A DNA stretch of 33,409 bases, taken from positions 1 to 33,409 of the forward strand of contig JANLVJ010000075.1 of NCBI GenBank assembly GCA_031363945.1, in the 5' to 3' direction. This DNA comes from JANLVJ01 sp031363945 (GTDB lineage Bacteria; Bacteroidota; Bacteroidia; Sphingobacteriales; Sphingobacteriaceae). The translations under genes and the position numbers were made by a program. Shown piece by piece: positions 24,823 to 33,409 of the stretch. Below the pieces are notes generated by a model. That model was not told the DNA's origin and ran no database searches. It was given only the letters and a program-made list of their open reading frames with translations. The first letter of the stretch is position 1. The number at the start of each line of letters is the position of its first letter.

Positions 24823-27759
24823 TTGACTAACTACTCAGATCAAAACCTTCTTGATATTCTATTGCAGTCACCTAATCCTATTGCAATCTATTTTGGCAAA
24901 GAACTGGTAATTCAAATTGCCAATCTGGAGATGATGCGTTTTTTAGGTCAAGATCAGTCGATCATTGGAATGCCCCTTGGTATCGCTCTTGCAGGTATTG
25001 AACAGCAGAAGTTTCTCAGCATTGTGCAATCCGTTTGGGATTCAGAAATTAGTAATCAGGTCAAAGATTCAATTGTTCGTATAAACGTTGACAGACAGCT
25101 ACACTCTTTTTATTATGATAGTACGTTCCAGATAATCTTTGATCATCAGGGTAAAGCTACAGCTATTCTACATACGGCTACCGATGTTACAGAACGTCAT
25201 ATGCAGCGTATAGCATTAGAAAAGGCGAATGTTCAGGTAGGAATTTTAAACATAGAAGAGCTTCTTGTTGCTGAACTCGAAGCCAACAATAAACAGCTGC
25301 ACGCGTCAAACAAACAGCTTCTGTTGCAACAGTCTAACCATGAAACGGCTGTATCGAAGCTGAATACTACAATAGAAACAATACGCAGGGCGCTTGCCCA
25401 AAGTCAGGGTAGAATAAGTTATATGCTTGATGACGCTCCTGTTGCCATTGCTGTTTTCACAGGCAGGGATCTGGTTATAGAAACGGCTAACAAAAACATA
25501 CTGAGCGTCTGGGGTAAAGATGATTCAGTTTTAGGTCAAAAACTTCATCTTACTCTACCTGAGCTTGAAGGTCAGCCATTTTTACAGTTACTCGATAATG
25601 TATTCACTACGGGTCAGCCCTATTATGCTTATGAGGCAAAAATAAAGTTCAAACGGGATAATAAATTTGAAGATGTTTACTCAAATTTCGTTTACCAGCC
25701 GCTAAAAAATGCTGCTGGTGAAACCAAGTCTATCATGATCGTTTCAACTATCATTACAGAACAGGTTAAGGCTAAAAAAGAACTTGAGTCAGCACGTGAT
25801 ATTTTAAGTCTGGCTATTGATGCTGCAGGTCTGGGCACCTGGCATGCGGATCTTCAAACTGACCTGATGACAATTTCAGAAAAATCACAACATATGCATG
25901 GTATCCCTGATGGTACAACCATGACCTTTACTGATTCACTAGAAATGATTGACCCTGAATTTCGGAATGAAGTTGAGCTTAATATCAATAAGGCCATTAA
26001 AACAGGTGATAATTTTGAAAATGAATACAGGCTTAAACCACGTGATAACCGGGAACATACCTGGCTGAAATCAACAGGTAAGGTAACTTATGATCAGCTG
26101 GGAACACCCTTATTCATTACCGGAGCTATTGTCGACATCACAGATCAGGTGCTGTCACGTCAGCGTCAAGAGGAACTTAATACCGAACTCATTGACATAA
26201 ACAGCGAGCTTAAAACGGCCATTGAAGAACTTGAGCTGATGAATAAGGAACTAACTGCCACCCAGCATAACCTGCAGAAAAGTCTGTTTGAACTATCTGA
26301 AAGCGAGTCTCTTAAAGAAATTGCAATCAACCAGTCTAAACTTGGTACTTGGTATATAAATACCGAAACCGATGAATTTGTGCCCTCAGCAAGGCTAAAA
26401 GAGATAATTGGTTATAAGCCTGGTGAAAAGATGCCAGCAAATGCAACCGTCATTCACATACCTTCAGAATACACTACAAATATTTTTGCACTGATAGATA
26501 TTGCCATTTCTACTGGTAAAAGTTATGACCTTGAATATCCAATCATTCGTAAGTCTGATAAAAATGTACGCTGGGTAAGGGCAACCGGGAAAATTTACAA
26601 ATCGATTTCAGGAAAACCAGCACATTTTTCAGGCACTATCATGGATATGACCGAGCTGCTGAATGCCAAAGAAGAGCTAAAAAAAGCAGAAGAAAGCCTG
26701 CGTATGGCAACAGATTCAGCCGAAATGGGAACCTGGTATATAGAACTTCCAGCTATCAAATTTACAGTCTCATCACGTTTTAAACAAATTTTTGGTTTTG
26801 AACCAGCTGATGAACTCACCTATGATAGCGCACTCAGCCAGATTCCGGTAGAATACAAAAAAATAGTCACTGAAGCATTGAGAACTTCTATTAATAAAGG
26901 GGGCAAATTCATACTTGAGTTTCCAATCATTGCTTTAAATAATGGTAAAATGCGCTGGGTACGGGCTATAGGTAAACTAAATTACCATCAGGATGGTAGG
27001 AACAGTCACCTTACAGGGCTACTGCATGATATTACCGAAGTTAAACAAGATGAATTACGTAAAAATGACTTCATAGGTATGGTGAGCCATGAATTGAAAA
27101 CACCTTTAACCTCGCTCAAAGGTTATGTTCAGTTATTGCAGGAACGGGCAAAAATCAAGAGTGATATATTTGCCATGGCCGCACTGATTAAGGTTAATAA
27201 ACAGGTCAATAAAATGACGATTTTGATCAATGACTTTTTAAATGTCTCACGATTCGAATCAGGTAAAATTTTTCTGCACAAAGAAGACTTTCTGCTCGAT
27301 AATCTCACTAATGAACTTATTGAAGAAGCCAGACTAATGATTTCTACCCATGTCATTATTCATGAATGTGAATCTAAGGTTTCAATTAATGCCGACAGAG
27401 ATAAGATAGGTGCTGTAATCTCGAACTTGCTCAGTAATGCAATCAAGTATTCACCCCATGGAAAAACCATTGAAATAAAGTGCAAACAGTACGAAAACCA
27501 AGCCGTGATGAGTGTTAGAGATGAAGGCATTGGTGTCAATGATAATGACATTGAAAAGCTCTTTGACCGCTATTACCGGGTTGAAAACAAACTTACCAAG
27601 ACAATTTCTGGCTTCGGTATCGGTCTCTATTTATCGGCCGAAATCATACAGCGGCATGAAGGTAAAATATGGGTTGAAAGCATCCCGGGTCAGGGTTCTA
27701 TTTTTTACTTCTCACTGCCACTGAACTTATCTGGATCTGACCTATTTGATGATAGTTGA
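24823..27759 (+). CDS. Multi-PAS sensor histidine kinase (978 aa)
   Basis: A large cytoplasmic sensor kinase with no membrane segments. It carries about five PAS domains: ~5-130, 195-320 (MLDDAPVAIAVF), 325-440 (GLGTWHADLQTDLM), 505-620 (KLGTWYINTETDEF) and 630-745 (EMGTWYIELPAIKF), with coiled-coil linkers at ~130-190 and 440-500. The HisKA domain has VSHELKTPLTSLKGYVQLL (His756) and the HATPase domain has NLLSNAIKYSPHG, RDEGIGVND, FDRYYRVE and GFGIGLYLS. The start is TTG 24823 because an in-frame stop lies nine bases upstream and the first ATG would cut into the first PAS domain. Its 3' end overlaps the convergent S51 peptidase gene by 18 bases. The ligand and partner regulator are not known. 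Confidence 0.9.
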   Translation: MTNYSDQNLLDILLQSPNPIAIYFGKELVIQIANLEMMRFLGQDQSIIGMPLGIALAGIEQQKFLSIVQSVWDSEISNQVKDSIVRINVDRQLHSFYYDSTFQIIFDHQGKATAILHTATDVTERHMQRIALEKANVQVGILNIEELLVAELEANNKQLHASNKQLLLQQSNHETAVSKLNTTIETIRRALAQSQGRISYMLDDAPVAIAVFTGRDLVIETANKNILSVWGKDDSVLGQKLHLTLPELEGQPFLQLLDNVFTTGQPYYAYEAKIKFKRDNKFEDVYSNFVYQPLKNAAGETKSIMIVSTIITEQVKAKKELESARDILSLAIDAAGLGTWHADLQTDLMTISEKSQHMHGIPDGTTMTFTDSLEMIDPEFRNEVELNINKAIKTGDNFENEYRLKPRDNREHTWLKSTGKVTYDQLGTPLFITGAIVDITDQVLSRQRQEELNTELIDINSELKTAIEELELMNKELTATQHNLQKSLFELSESESLKEIAINQSKLGTWYINTETDEFVPSARLKEIIGYKPGEKMPANATVIHIPSEYTTNIFALIDIAISTGKSYDLEYPIIRKSDKNVRWVRATGKIYKSISGKPAHFSGTIMDMTELLNAKEELKKAEESLRMATDSAEMGTWYIELPAIKFTVSSRFKQIFGFEPADELTYDSALSQIPVEYKKIVTEALRTSINKGGKFILEFPIIALNNGKMRWVRAIGKLNYHQDGRNSHLTGLLHDITEVKQDELRKNDFIGMVSHELKTPLTSLKGYVQLLQERAKIKSDIFAMAALIKVNKQVNKMTILINDFLNVSRFESGKIFLHKEDFLLDNLTNELIEEARLMISTHVIIHECESKVSINADRDKIGAVISNLLSNAIKYSPHGKTIEIKCKQYENQAVMSVRDEGIGVNDNDIEKLFDRYYRVENKLTKTISGFGIGLYLSAEIIQRHEGKIWVESIPGQGSIFYFSLPLNLSGSDLFDDS

Positions 27760-28509
27760 ATTTAGCATTTCCTCGCTGATACTGCCATTTTTTACAGAGA
27801 GAAAATAGGTATGGTTATTTATATCAATAGACATAGACCGATTATATTTCTCATCAAGAAATAAGATTCCTGCCTTATCATCGCAAGCATATCCAGCACC
27901 CAGTTTTCCACTTAACAACGCCTTAACATAGAGTGGTTTGCGGGTTGGCTCACTGTGAAAATGCGGACAATGGCTGAAGGGTAAAAAAGTTAAACCGGCT
28001 ACAATTGAAAGTTTTTGTGGTCTTGAATCACTGTATCCTCCCTGAAACCAGCAAAGAGATCCTGCACTACCACCGGCCATGACAACACCCCGGCGATACG
28101 CCTTTTGTAAGATGGTATCTATTCCCTGGGCTTTCCAGAGAGCAATCATATTCAGGGTACTGCCACCCCCTACAATAATAGCATCCATTCCCATAAGCTG
28201 TTCTTCAAAGGTTTGCTGCTCTGGAGAACTATTTACCCAGATACTTAAGACCGAAGGTTCAAGTGACAGGCCCTGACAAAGGGTACTCCACATCAGTAGA
28301 CTCTTCGGACTGTCGGCCGAAGCTGTAGGTAAAAAGCAAACCCTGGGTCTTGTTTTTCCAGTAAGGATAATGACCTGCTGAATAAATTCTTTCTGTAACT
28401 GCCCGCCATAAGCAAATATCTTTCGGCTAGGTTGATCTACCTTATTTTGAGCAAATAACAAACCTGAAGCAAGACATCCAATAATAAATACAGTTAAAAA
28501 TCTTTTCAT
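27742..28509 (-). CDS. Secreted S51 family peptidase (cyanophycinase-like)
   Basis: A 255-residue protein with a signal peptide (MKRFLTVFIIGCLASGLLFAQ) and the class I GATase-like fold of peptidase family S51. The nucleophile elbow is AGGSAGSLCWF (Ser148), preceded by GGGSTLNMIALW, and a His-rich loop SHCPHFHSEPTR at about 179-189 fits the catalytic His region. The family includes dipeptidase E and cyanophycinase, which cleave aspartyl bonds. With its signal peptide it is likely periplasmic, and closer to cyanophycinase-like enzymes. The substrate is not known. It overlaps the convergent kinase gene end by 18 bases. Confidence 0.85.
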   Translation of the reverse strand: MKRFLTVFIIGCLASGLLFAQNKVDQPSRKIFAYGGQLQKEFIQQVIILTGKTRPRVCFLPTASADSPKSLLMWSTLCQGLSLEPSVLSIWVNSSPEQQTFEEQLMGMDAIIVGGGSTLNMIALWKAQGIDTILQKAYRRGVVMAGGSAGSLCWFQGGYSDSRPQKLSIVAGLTFLPFSHCPHFHSEPTRKPLYVKALLSGKLGAGYACDDKAGILFLDEKYNRSMSIDINNHTYFLSVKNGSISEEMLNSTIIK

Positions 28510-28646
28510 AACGCTTAATATAACAGTGAATACGGATTGAACGATTTGATTTTGAGATTTTAATCAAGGAAATTTTAGGGTTTTAGCCCTTATTTAGTTC
28601 CTGATTTGGTTTCGAAATCGTGATCTGATGATGGTCTTATATAATC

Positions 28647-28676
28647 ATCTTCGATTAGTCGTTAAGAATCGAAGAT
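28647..28676. repeat. Inverted repeat in a 366-base intergenic region
   Basis: The arms ATCTTCGATT (28647-28656) and AATCGAAGAT (28667-28676) are a perfect 10-base inverted repeat around a 10-base loop. There is no T-run. It lies in 28510-28875, between the stop of the large kinase and the start of the S51 gene, both on the minus strand, and could be an operator or mRNA structure. Nothing else recognisable is seen in this region, apart from a short hydrophobic minus-strand ORF at 28749-28931 that is not called. Confidence 0.4.
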
Positions 28677-28875
28677 AATCGGAAACTCGTTAAGCTGCCT
28701 TTCAAAATAGTTTACAAATGGAATTAAGGGCATCAAACTGATATTAATCTAAAAGTTATACCTTACAAGGATAAAACCCAGAATAAGGCTGATAATAAAT
28801 CTAACAATCAAGCCCTTACCAATAAGTACCAGAAATGAAAGAGAAGCTTTCCAGGTAATAAAACTGATGCCCAGC

Positions 28876-31800
28876 TCACAAGGGAAGGGTAAACCAGAAA
28901 ACACTTCCTTCTCCCAGTTTGCTATCGACACCTATTTGCCCCTTATGTTGTTTAATGATTTGCGAACAGATGTAAAGCCCAAGTCCTAAACCAGCATATT
29001 GTGGCCCTGCGCTGGTTACCTGATAATATCTTTCAAAAAGAAACGGCACTTTTTCTGAAGGAATACCCTCGCCTTTATCAATGACAGATACTTTTACTGA
29101 GCCTTCTAATCGTTTGATATCTATCTTTATTTCTTTTGATTTTACTGCATATTTGATAGCATTGTTTACAAGATTGATCACTATTTGCTCAATTCTAGGC
29201 TCATCAGCATAAACTTGAAGTGCTAGATCACCTTCTATGATAATTGTTACTCCATCAGCGGCAGCGTAATGACAGCTATCCTTAATTACTTCGGCCAGAT
29301 TAAACATACTTTTATTTAGATGTAGTTGCCTTTCATTTGCTTTACTGGCATTTAACAGATCATTAATCAGGGAAATAAATTTATCAAGGCTGCTGTTTGA
29401 TTTTTCAATAAGTTTTTTTGCCAGGGGCTCTGATAGATTACCATTCATATTATTGAGAAGTTGCAAACTTAGCTTTAAACTAGTGACAGGTGTTTTAAGT
29501 TCATGGCTGGCAATACTTATAAAATCATCCTTATGCTGCTGAAGGGCTTTAATTTCTTGTATATCAGTGGCAGTTCCAATCCAAAGTTGCTTCCGGCCCG
29601 GCTCAACAGTAATTGGCATCAAGCGTATTAAGTGCCACCGGTAGTGACCAGTTACCGCTTTTATGCGCGTTTGAAAGTCACCGCCTTTTCTGGTATTTGA
29701 AATTACCCTAAATTTATCAAGTGCATACGGTAAGTCTTCGGGATGAATTGCTTTTTTCCATTCATTTAAGTGTGCCCGCTTAAATTCAAGCCCGGTATAT
29801 TCATACCAGCGCTCATTGAAAAATTTAATTTTCAATTCTATTGTATTCGTCCAAGCTATCTGTGGAAGCGTATCCATCATGGTATGAAACTTATTTTCAC
29901 TTTCAACCAATGCTTTCGTGCGCCTTTTAACTCGTTCTTCCAGACCTTGATTTAGATTAGAGAGCTGCTGGTTGACCGTTTTTAACTGTAGATCCTGGAT
30001 AACAAGTAATTTGTTTGCAATACTTAATTCTTTTTGTTGCGCTTTTAAATTTGCTGATAATAGAATTAGGTCAGAAGACCTTTCCTCTATAACTTTATTC
30101 TGATTCATAAGAGTGCGATTCGCTTTTTCTAACTCTTTAGTTCTTTCTACAACGGCTTTTTCAAGAATCTTTTTTTGTTCTTTCTGCTCATGTATATCAG
30201 TATTGCTACCAATCCACATACTTATTTGTCCATTTTCATTCTTTATTGGAACCGACCTGCTTAAATTCCACCTATATCCATCTTTTTTGTTTAAAATACG
30301 GCATTCAATATCAAATATATCACCAGAGAGAAGGCATCTTTGCCATGTTTGCCTGACACTTTCCAAGTCAGCAGGATAAATAGTATTCTCCCATTTCCCT
30401 TTAAGTAATTCTTCAGCGCTTAAACCTGTTTCATCCAACCATTGTTGATTAAAAAAAGTATCGTTACCCTGACTACCAGATGTACTTATTTTTTGAGGCA
30501 TGCAGTCAACAAGCAAACGAAACTTTTTTTCATTTTGCCTAATTAATTCTTCAGCTCTGCGCTGCTTAGTAATATCGGTATGAACACTTACCCATTCAAG
30601 AACTACGCCATCGGCATTTAGCAATGGGATTGCACTAATTGAAAATTGACCCCAGCTGCCGTCTTTTAATTTAAGACGGTGCTCGTAGGATACCCTTTTT
30701 TTAGTTTCCAGGGCATTCACCCAAATCTCCATTGTTTGGGCAACATCTTCAGGATGTATCACATTAGACCAGCCATACCCCTTGTATTCATCATAGCTTT
30801 GAGATGTCAGACTTGCCCAGGAAGGTTGAATATCATCTACTTCTCCTTTCGAATTTGTTGTCCATAATGTACCCTGGATAGCTGCTACTGCAGCCTGAAA
30901 GCGGCCTTCACTTTCTTCAATTTTCTTACGGGCAAGTACCATTTCTGTAACCTCATACGCGATAGTAATCACTCCGGAAATACTTTCATCGGCTTCAAGA
31001 TGAGTTTGAAAAACGACATTAAAATAACGGTTCAAGATCACTCCATTATGTTCTACCAGTGCAAGTACTTCATTGGCATATACAGGAATACCAGTGTTAT
31101 AAACCTGAGAAATCATAGCGGGAAAAATCTGATTTTTTAATTCAGGTAAGATTTCAAGTAATGGCTTTCCTTCGATAAATTCACCTTTGCCCCAAAAATC
31201 TTTTATCAGATCATTGGCTAGGGTAACCACTTGATTCTCACCTTTCATGATTGAAAAGGCAAAGGGTGATTTCATCAGCATCATATAAAAGCGCTTGTTG
31301 GTTGCCTCAATTTTCTTTAATGTATTTTCTTTTACTTCAAGCTGCTCAGCTACGTTCTTTTTCAAAGTAACCTGAGCAGTAACTTCATAAGCGATGACAG
31401 TTACACCCGAAATTGTTTCGTCTGCTTCGAGATATGGTTGATAAATAAAATTATAGTAAAAATCTTCTTTTTTATCGCCCCTATATAATTGGGTAAGCAC
31501 CTCATCTCCATAAAAAGGTATACCAGTATCATAGACCCCTTTTATCAAACCAGGGAAAGCGCTATCTTTTAATTCGGATAATATGTCAAATAGGGGCCTT
31601 CCCTCAATCTGACAACTTTTTCCCCATAATTTTTTTATGCTATCATTTGCCTGAGTAACAATCATTTCCTGACCTTTAAATACAGCAAAAGCAAAAGGCG
31701 ATTTCATTAGAAGCATGGTATATCTCTTTTCACTATCGCGCAGCAGACTTATTAATTTTTTATCCGTCTCAGATTCTTCTTTCAGCTTTTGATGTTGAGT

Positions 31801-32187
31801 AACGTCTTCAAGCCGCTGTATAATACATTCTACCTCGTTGAACTCATCTAATACCGGTGAATGGCAGAAACTCAAATATTTAATAGTTTCCCCTTCGCCC
31901 TGCGATGAAAGTTTTGGTTTGGAATACTGTATAACCGAGGCTGTATGTGAGGTTTTATTCTTCATTGCGCAGTCAATTGAACTACATATTATGGCTTGGG
32001 AATTGCCTGAAGAATGACCCTGGTTATTCGGGAAAATTTCATAAATTTTTTTGCCGATGATCTCATCCCTGATTGTTTTGGTTTCCTCGAGATAACTGTC
32101 AGAGGCTGCAACTATAATATAATGATCGGCTATCATAACCAATGGTAAATATGATTGCTCAAAAGATGCTTTGTAATTAATGCCCAT
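28876..32187 (-). CDS. Multi-PAS sensor histidine kinase (1103 aa)
   Basis: A very large soluble sensor kinase. About six PAS domains are visible: ~1-135, 155-285 (LLMKSPFAFAVFKGQ), 300-430 (LMKSPFAFSIMKGE), 430-555, 560-680 and 785-890 (TLPQIAWTNTIELK), with a long coiled coil at 680-785. PAS 2 and PAS 3 are close copies of each other. HisKA has IASHELKTPVTSLKLSLQLL (His895) and the HATPase domain has VNLVNNAIKYAVK, DKGEGIPSE, FERYYQV and GLGLGLYICSQ; all boxes look intact. The C-terminus ends in FWFTLPL. No regulator lies beside it, so it may be an orphan kinase. It resembles the 24823 kinase in layout but not closely. Confidence 0.9.
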   Translation of the reverse strand: MGINYKASFEQSYLPLVMIADHYIIVAASDSYLEETKTIRDEIIGKKIYEIFPNNQGHSSGNSQAIICSSIDCAMKNKTSHTASVIQYSKPKLSSQGEGETIKYLSFCHSPVLDEFNEVECIIQRLEDVTQHQKLKEESETDKKLISLLRDSEKRYTMLLMKSPFAFAVFKGQEMIVTQANDSIKKLWGKSCQIEGRPLFDILSELKDSAFPGLIKGVYDTGIPFYGDEVLTQLYRGDKKEDFYYNFIYQPYLEADETISGVTVIAYEVTAQVTLKKNVAEQLEVKENTLKKIEATNKRFYMMLMKSPFAFSIMKGENQVVTLANDLIKDFWGKGEFIEGKPLLEILPELKNQIFPAMISQVYNTGIPVYANEVLALVEHNGVILNRYFNVVFQTHLEADESISGVITIAYEVTEMVLARKKIEESEGRFQAAVAAIQGTLWTTNSKGEVDDIQPSWASLTSQSYDEYKGYGWSNVIHPEDVAQTMEIWVNALETKKRVSYEHRLKLKDGSWGQFSISAIPLLNADGVVLEWVSVHTDITKQRRAEELIRQNEKKFRLLVDCMPQKISTSGSQGNDTFFNQQWLDETGLSAEELLKGKWENTIYPADLESVRQTWQRCLLSGDIFDIECRILNKKDGYRWNLSRSVPIKNENGQISMWIGSNTDIHEQKEQKKILEKAVVERTKELEKANRTLMNQNKVIEERSSDLILLSANLKAQQKELSIANKLLVIQDLQLKTVNQQLSNLNQGLEERVKRRTKALVESENKFHTMMDTLPQIAWTNTIELKIKFFNERWYEYTGLEFKRAHLNEWKKAIHPEDLPYALDKFRVISNTRKGGDFQTRIKAVTGHYRWHLIRLMPITVEPGRKQLWIGTATDIQEIKALQQHKDDFISIASHELKTPVTSLKLSLQLLNNMNGNLSEPLAKKLIEKSNSSLDKFISLINDLLNASKANERQLHLNKSMFNLAEVIKDSCHYAAADGVTIIIEGDLALQVYADEPRIEQIVINLVNNAIKYAVKSKEIKIDIKRLEGSVKVSVIDKGEGIPSEKVPFLFERYYQVTSAGPQYAGLGLGLYICSQIIKQHKGQIGVDSKLGEGSVFWFTLPL

Positions 32188-32603
32188 TCTTTAAAAGATT
32201 GTATTTAGCCGAATTGTATAGTAAAGAACTAATTAGTTTAATAAATGACTTGATGCTGAACATTTACCCGTTTGTAAACAACAAACCCATTTAAGTTTGC
32301 AAGCCACTTTAATAAAGAAATAGTCATTGTAAATTCTTGCAAGTTTATCATTATACTTTTTCTTAGAAACTCAGGTAGCAGTAAAAAGTAGGGTCTGGAT
32401 GCCAGTATACTAAAAAAATTGCTAGGGCTAGTTACTCTAAGTATCTTCTATCGTTAGAAGTGCAGTATTTATGAATACTAAAAAAACTAAAGTAAATTTT
32501 TTAACAAATTTTTAAAATGAAAGTTTTAATTTAATATCGGAAAAAATACTCTTCATTAGTTCGCTTCAGGTTCCTAACTAAACAAGTTAAACAAACACAT
32601 AGC
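32188..32603. other. Noncoding region upstream of the large kinase
   Basis: This 416-base AT-rich stretch holds no gene I can support. It contains two small perfect hairpins (CTTCTA-TCGT-TAGAAG at 32445-32460 and AGTATT-TATG-AATACT at about 32464-32479) and a 12-base direct repeat ATACTAAAAAAA at 32407-32418 and 32475-32486. The kinase promoter is expected near its right end of the minus-strand reading, but no clear TAnnTTTG box was found. Confidence 0.4.
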
Positions 32604-32795
32604 TTGTGTTATATGGAAATGTACAATAGAATTACTTACCAGCAGAGGGAGGTAGATATAACCTCCCCTTCTAACGGTTTGATTTACTGCTCGATAAAAC
32701 GTGAACTAGGCCGAAATGCAAGCACTATTTCCCGGGAAGTATGTTTGTACCAGTCGTCTACTGAGCAGTATTGTCCACTCCTGAATGGCTTTTAG
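32604..32795 (+). pseudogene. IS30-family transposase N-terminal remnant
   Basis: About 60 residues resemble the helix-turn-helix start of IS30 transposases: YNRITYQQREVDITSPSNGL, then IKRELGRNASTISREV. The DDE catalytic domain is absent. The reading frame ends after a short unrelated tail, and the next sequence is the end of an IS3 element on the opposite strand. It is a non-functional leftover, likely broken by deletion or by the later insertion. Confidence 0.65.
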
Positions 32796-32827
32796 TCCAA
32801 GTGGCTGAGTTTACTGGATAGATGATA

Positions 32828-32851
32828 GTACTGACCCACTTTGGTCAGTAC
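32828..32851. repeat. Terminal hairpin of the IS3 element
   Basis: GTACTGACC (32828-32836) and GGTCAGTAC (32843-32851) pair perfectly around CACTTT. The sequence is probably part of the IS terminal repeat and may also end transcription of the transposase. Confidence 0.55.
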
Positions 32852-32862
32852 AGGGATTTTAT

Positions 32863-33409
32863 TTATAGCTTTTTACCTGCAAGTTCTTGAAATTCTAGTT
32901 CATCCAAGCTTTTTTTCACATAATTATTTTTCCATCTTTTTAATAAGATTCCTGATCCTTTATGTGCCTGATTCGGGGTTAAAAAATCACAAGAAGCATG
33001 AGGTCTTACCTCGTTGCAGGAGCTAATACTTTTTGCCACATGTGCATTCATTTCACTCATTGTTTGGAACAGCTGATCAAGTCTGAATTCATGTTTACCT
33101 ATGCCGTTAATTCTTTCTGCAATTTCGTTTTCATATGGATCTCCATTCTCTGTCATGCTAATCTTAATTTCAGTATGACCTCTCAATAATTCGATATATG
33201 CATCTGAACCATATTGGCTGCCTCTATCAGAATGATGATAAAGCTCCTGGATATTATCCTGATCCAAGGAGTTTAAAGCCATTCTTAAAGCGGTAGCTGG
33301 ACCGAAGGTGGTTAAGTTATGATGCACATGATATCCTACAACCGGGTGTGAATAGGCATCCGTAATTAAACTCAGGTAGCAGAAACCAGCACAGGTAGAT
33401 AAATAGGTT
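32863..33409 (-). CDS. IS3-family transposase (integrase core), 3' part
   Basis: DDE integrase-type transposase of the IS3 OrfB kind, cut off at its 5' end by the window edge. The frame is open to the last base (TYLSTCAGFCYLSLITDAYS, then HPVVGYHV), so the GTG at 33327 is only internal. It shows the second catalytic Asp in HHSDRGSQYGSDAY and the catalytic Glu in GDPYENEIAERINGIGKHEF. The first catalytic Asp should lie just beyond the edge. The C-terminus NEVRPHASCDFLTPNQAH is typical. No stop or frameshift is seen in the visible part, so the element may be intact. Confidence 0.88.
   Translation of the reverse strand, partial: TYLSTCAGFCYLSLITDAYSHPVVGYHVHHNLTTFGPATALRMALNSLDQDNIQELYHHSDRGSQYGSDAYIELLRGHTEIKISMTENGDPYENEIAERINGIGKHEFRLDQLFQTMSEMNAHVAKSISSCNEVRPHASCDFLTPNQAHKGSGILLKRWKNNYVKKSLDELEFQELAGKKL

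Larger units (their letters stand above)
32823..33409 (-). mobile_element. IS3-family insertion sequence, partial (runs off the right edge)
   Basis: The element carries an IS3-type transposase on the minus strand. Its left boundary in the window is probably near 32823-32828, where TGATAGTACTGACC begins and a strong inverted repeat (32828-32851) sits just outside the transposase stop. No target-site duplication can be checked because the other end lies outside the window. Confidence 0.7.

Noticed and set aside
28749..28931. 60-codon hydrophobic minus-strand ORF at the kinase 3' end
   Set aside because: It overlaps the kinase end in another frame and no start signal or homology is visible; a short membrane peptide cannot be excluded, but there is no positive support.
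1..33409. CRISPR arrays, rRNA and tRNA genes
   Set aside because: No regularly spaced repeats and no tRNA cloverleaf or rRNA sequence were recognised in reading either strand.

Overview
The window looks like chromosomal DNA of a Bacteroidota bacterium, probably a Sphingobacteriales-type relative of Pedobacter or Mucilaginibacter. The grounds are moderately AT-rich sequence, A-rich start regions with no clear Shine-Dalgarno sites, several TAnnTTTG -7 boxes, a MlaE-MlaF-MlaD order, a 7TMR-DISM histidine kinase, very large multi-PAS kinases and a pyrG-yidC pair. The family is an inference; the genus cannot be fixed from the sequence alone.

Left part (1-8.1 kb): the 3' end of a 7TMR-DISM sensor kinase, a receiver-histidine kinase hybrid, and an acyl-CoA thioesterase coupled to it by an ATGA overlap. 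Then come an EVE-domain protein (with a decayed copy of its own 3' end beside it), DNA polymerase III delta (holA) divergent from an HsdR_N-type nuclease-fold protein, a small basic secreted protein, a strong bidirectional terminator and valS.

Middle (8.2-16.8 kb): a DUF6434-like protein, mnmD, a heavily decayed PQQ sugar dehydrogenase-cytochrome c pseudogene, mazG, pyrG, yidC, an OsmC protein, a small membrane protein and a SRAP-domain protein that has lost the catalytic His.

16.9-24.7 kb: an AI-2E family permease, then mlaE-mlaF-mlaD plus an atypical SDR enzyme (outer-membrane lipid transport unit). Next is a run of a PA2169-type four-helix protein, a canonical SRAP protein, a photolyase/cryptochrome-like protein with a rearranged domain order, a 45-residue DUF2256 zinc-ribbon-like protein and a TIGR03643 protein. 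This last run looks like a DNA-damage or light-response module and is the most interesting part of the window.

Right part (24.8-33.4 kb): two giant multi-PAS histidine kinases on opposite strands around a secreted S51 peptidase (cyanophycinase-like), then an insertion-sequence graveyard: an IS30 N-terminal remnant and an IS3-family transposase that runs off the right edge. No rRNA, tRNA or CRISPR array was seen.
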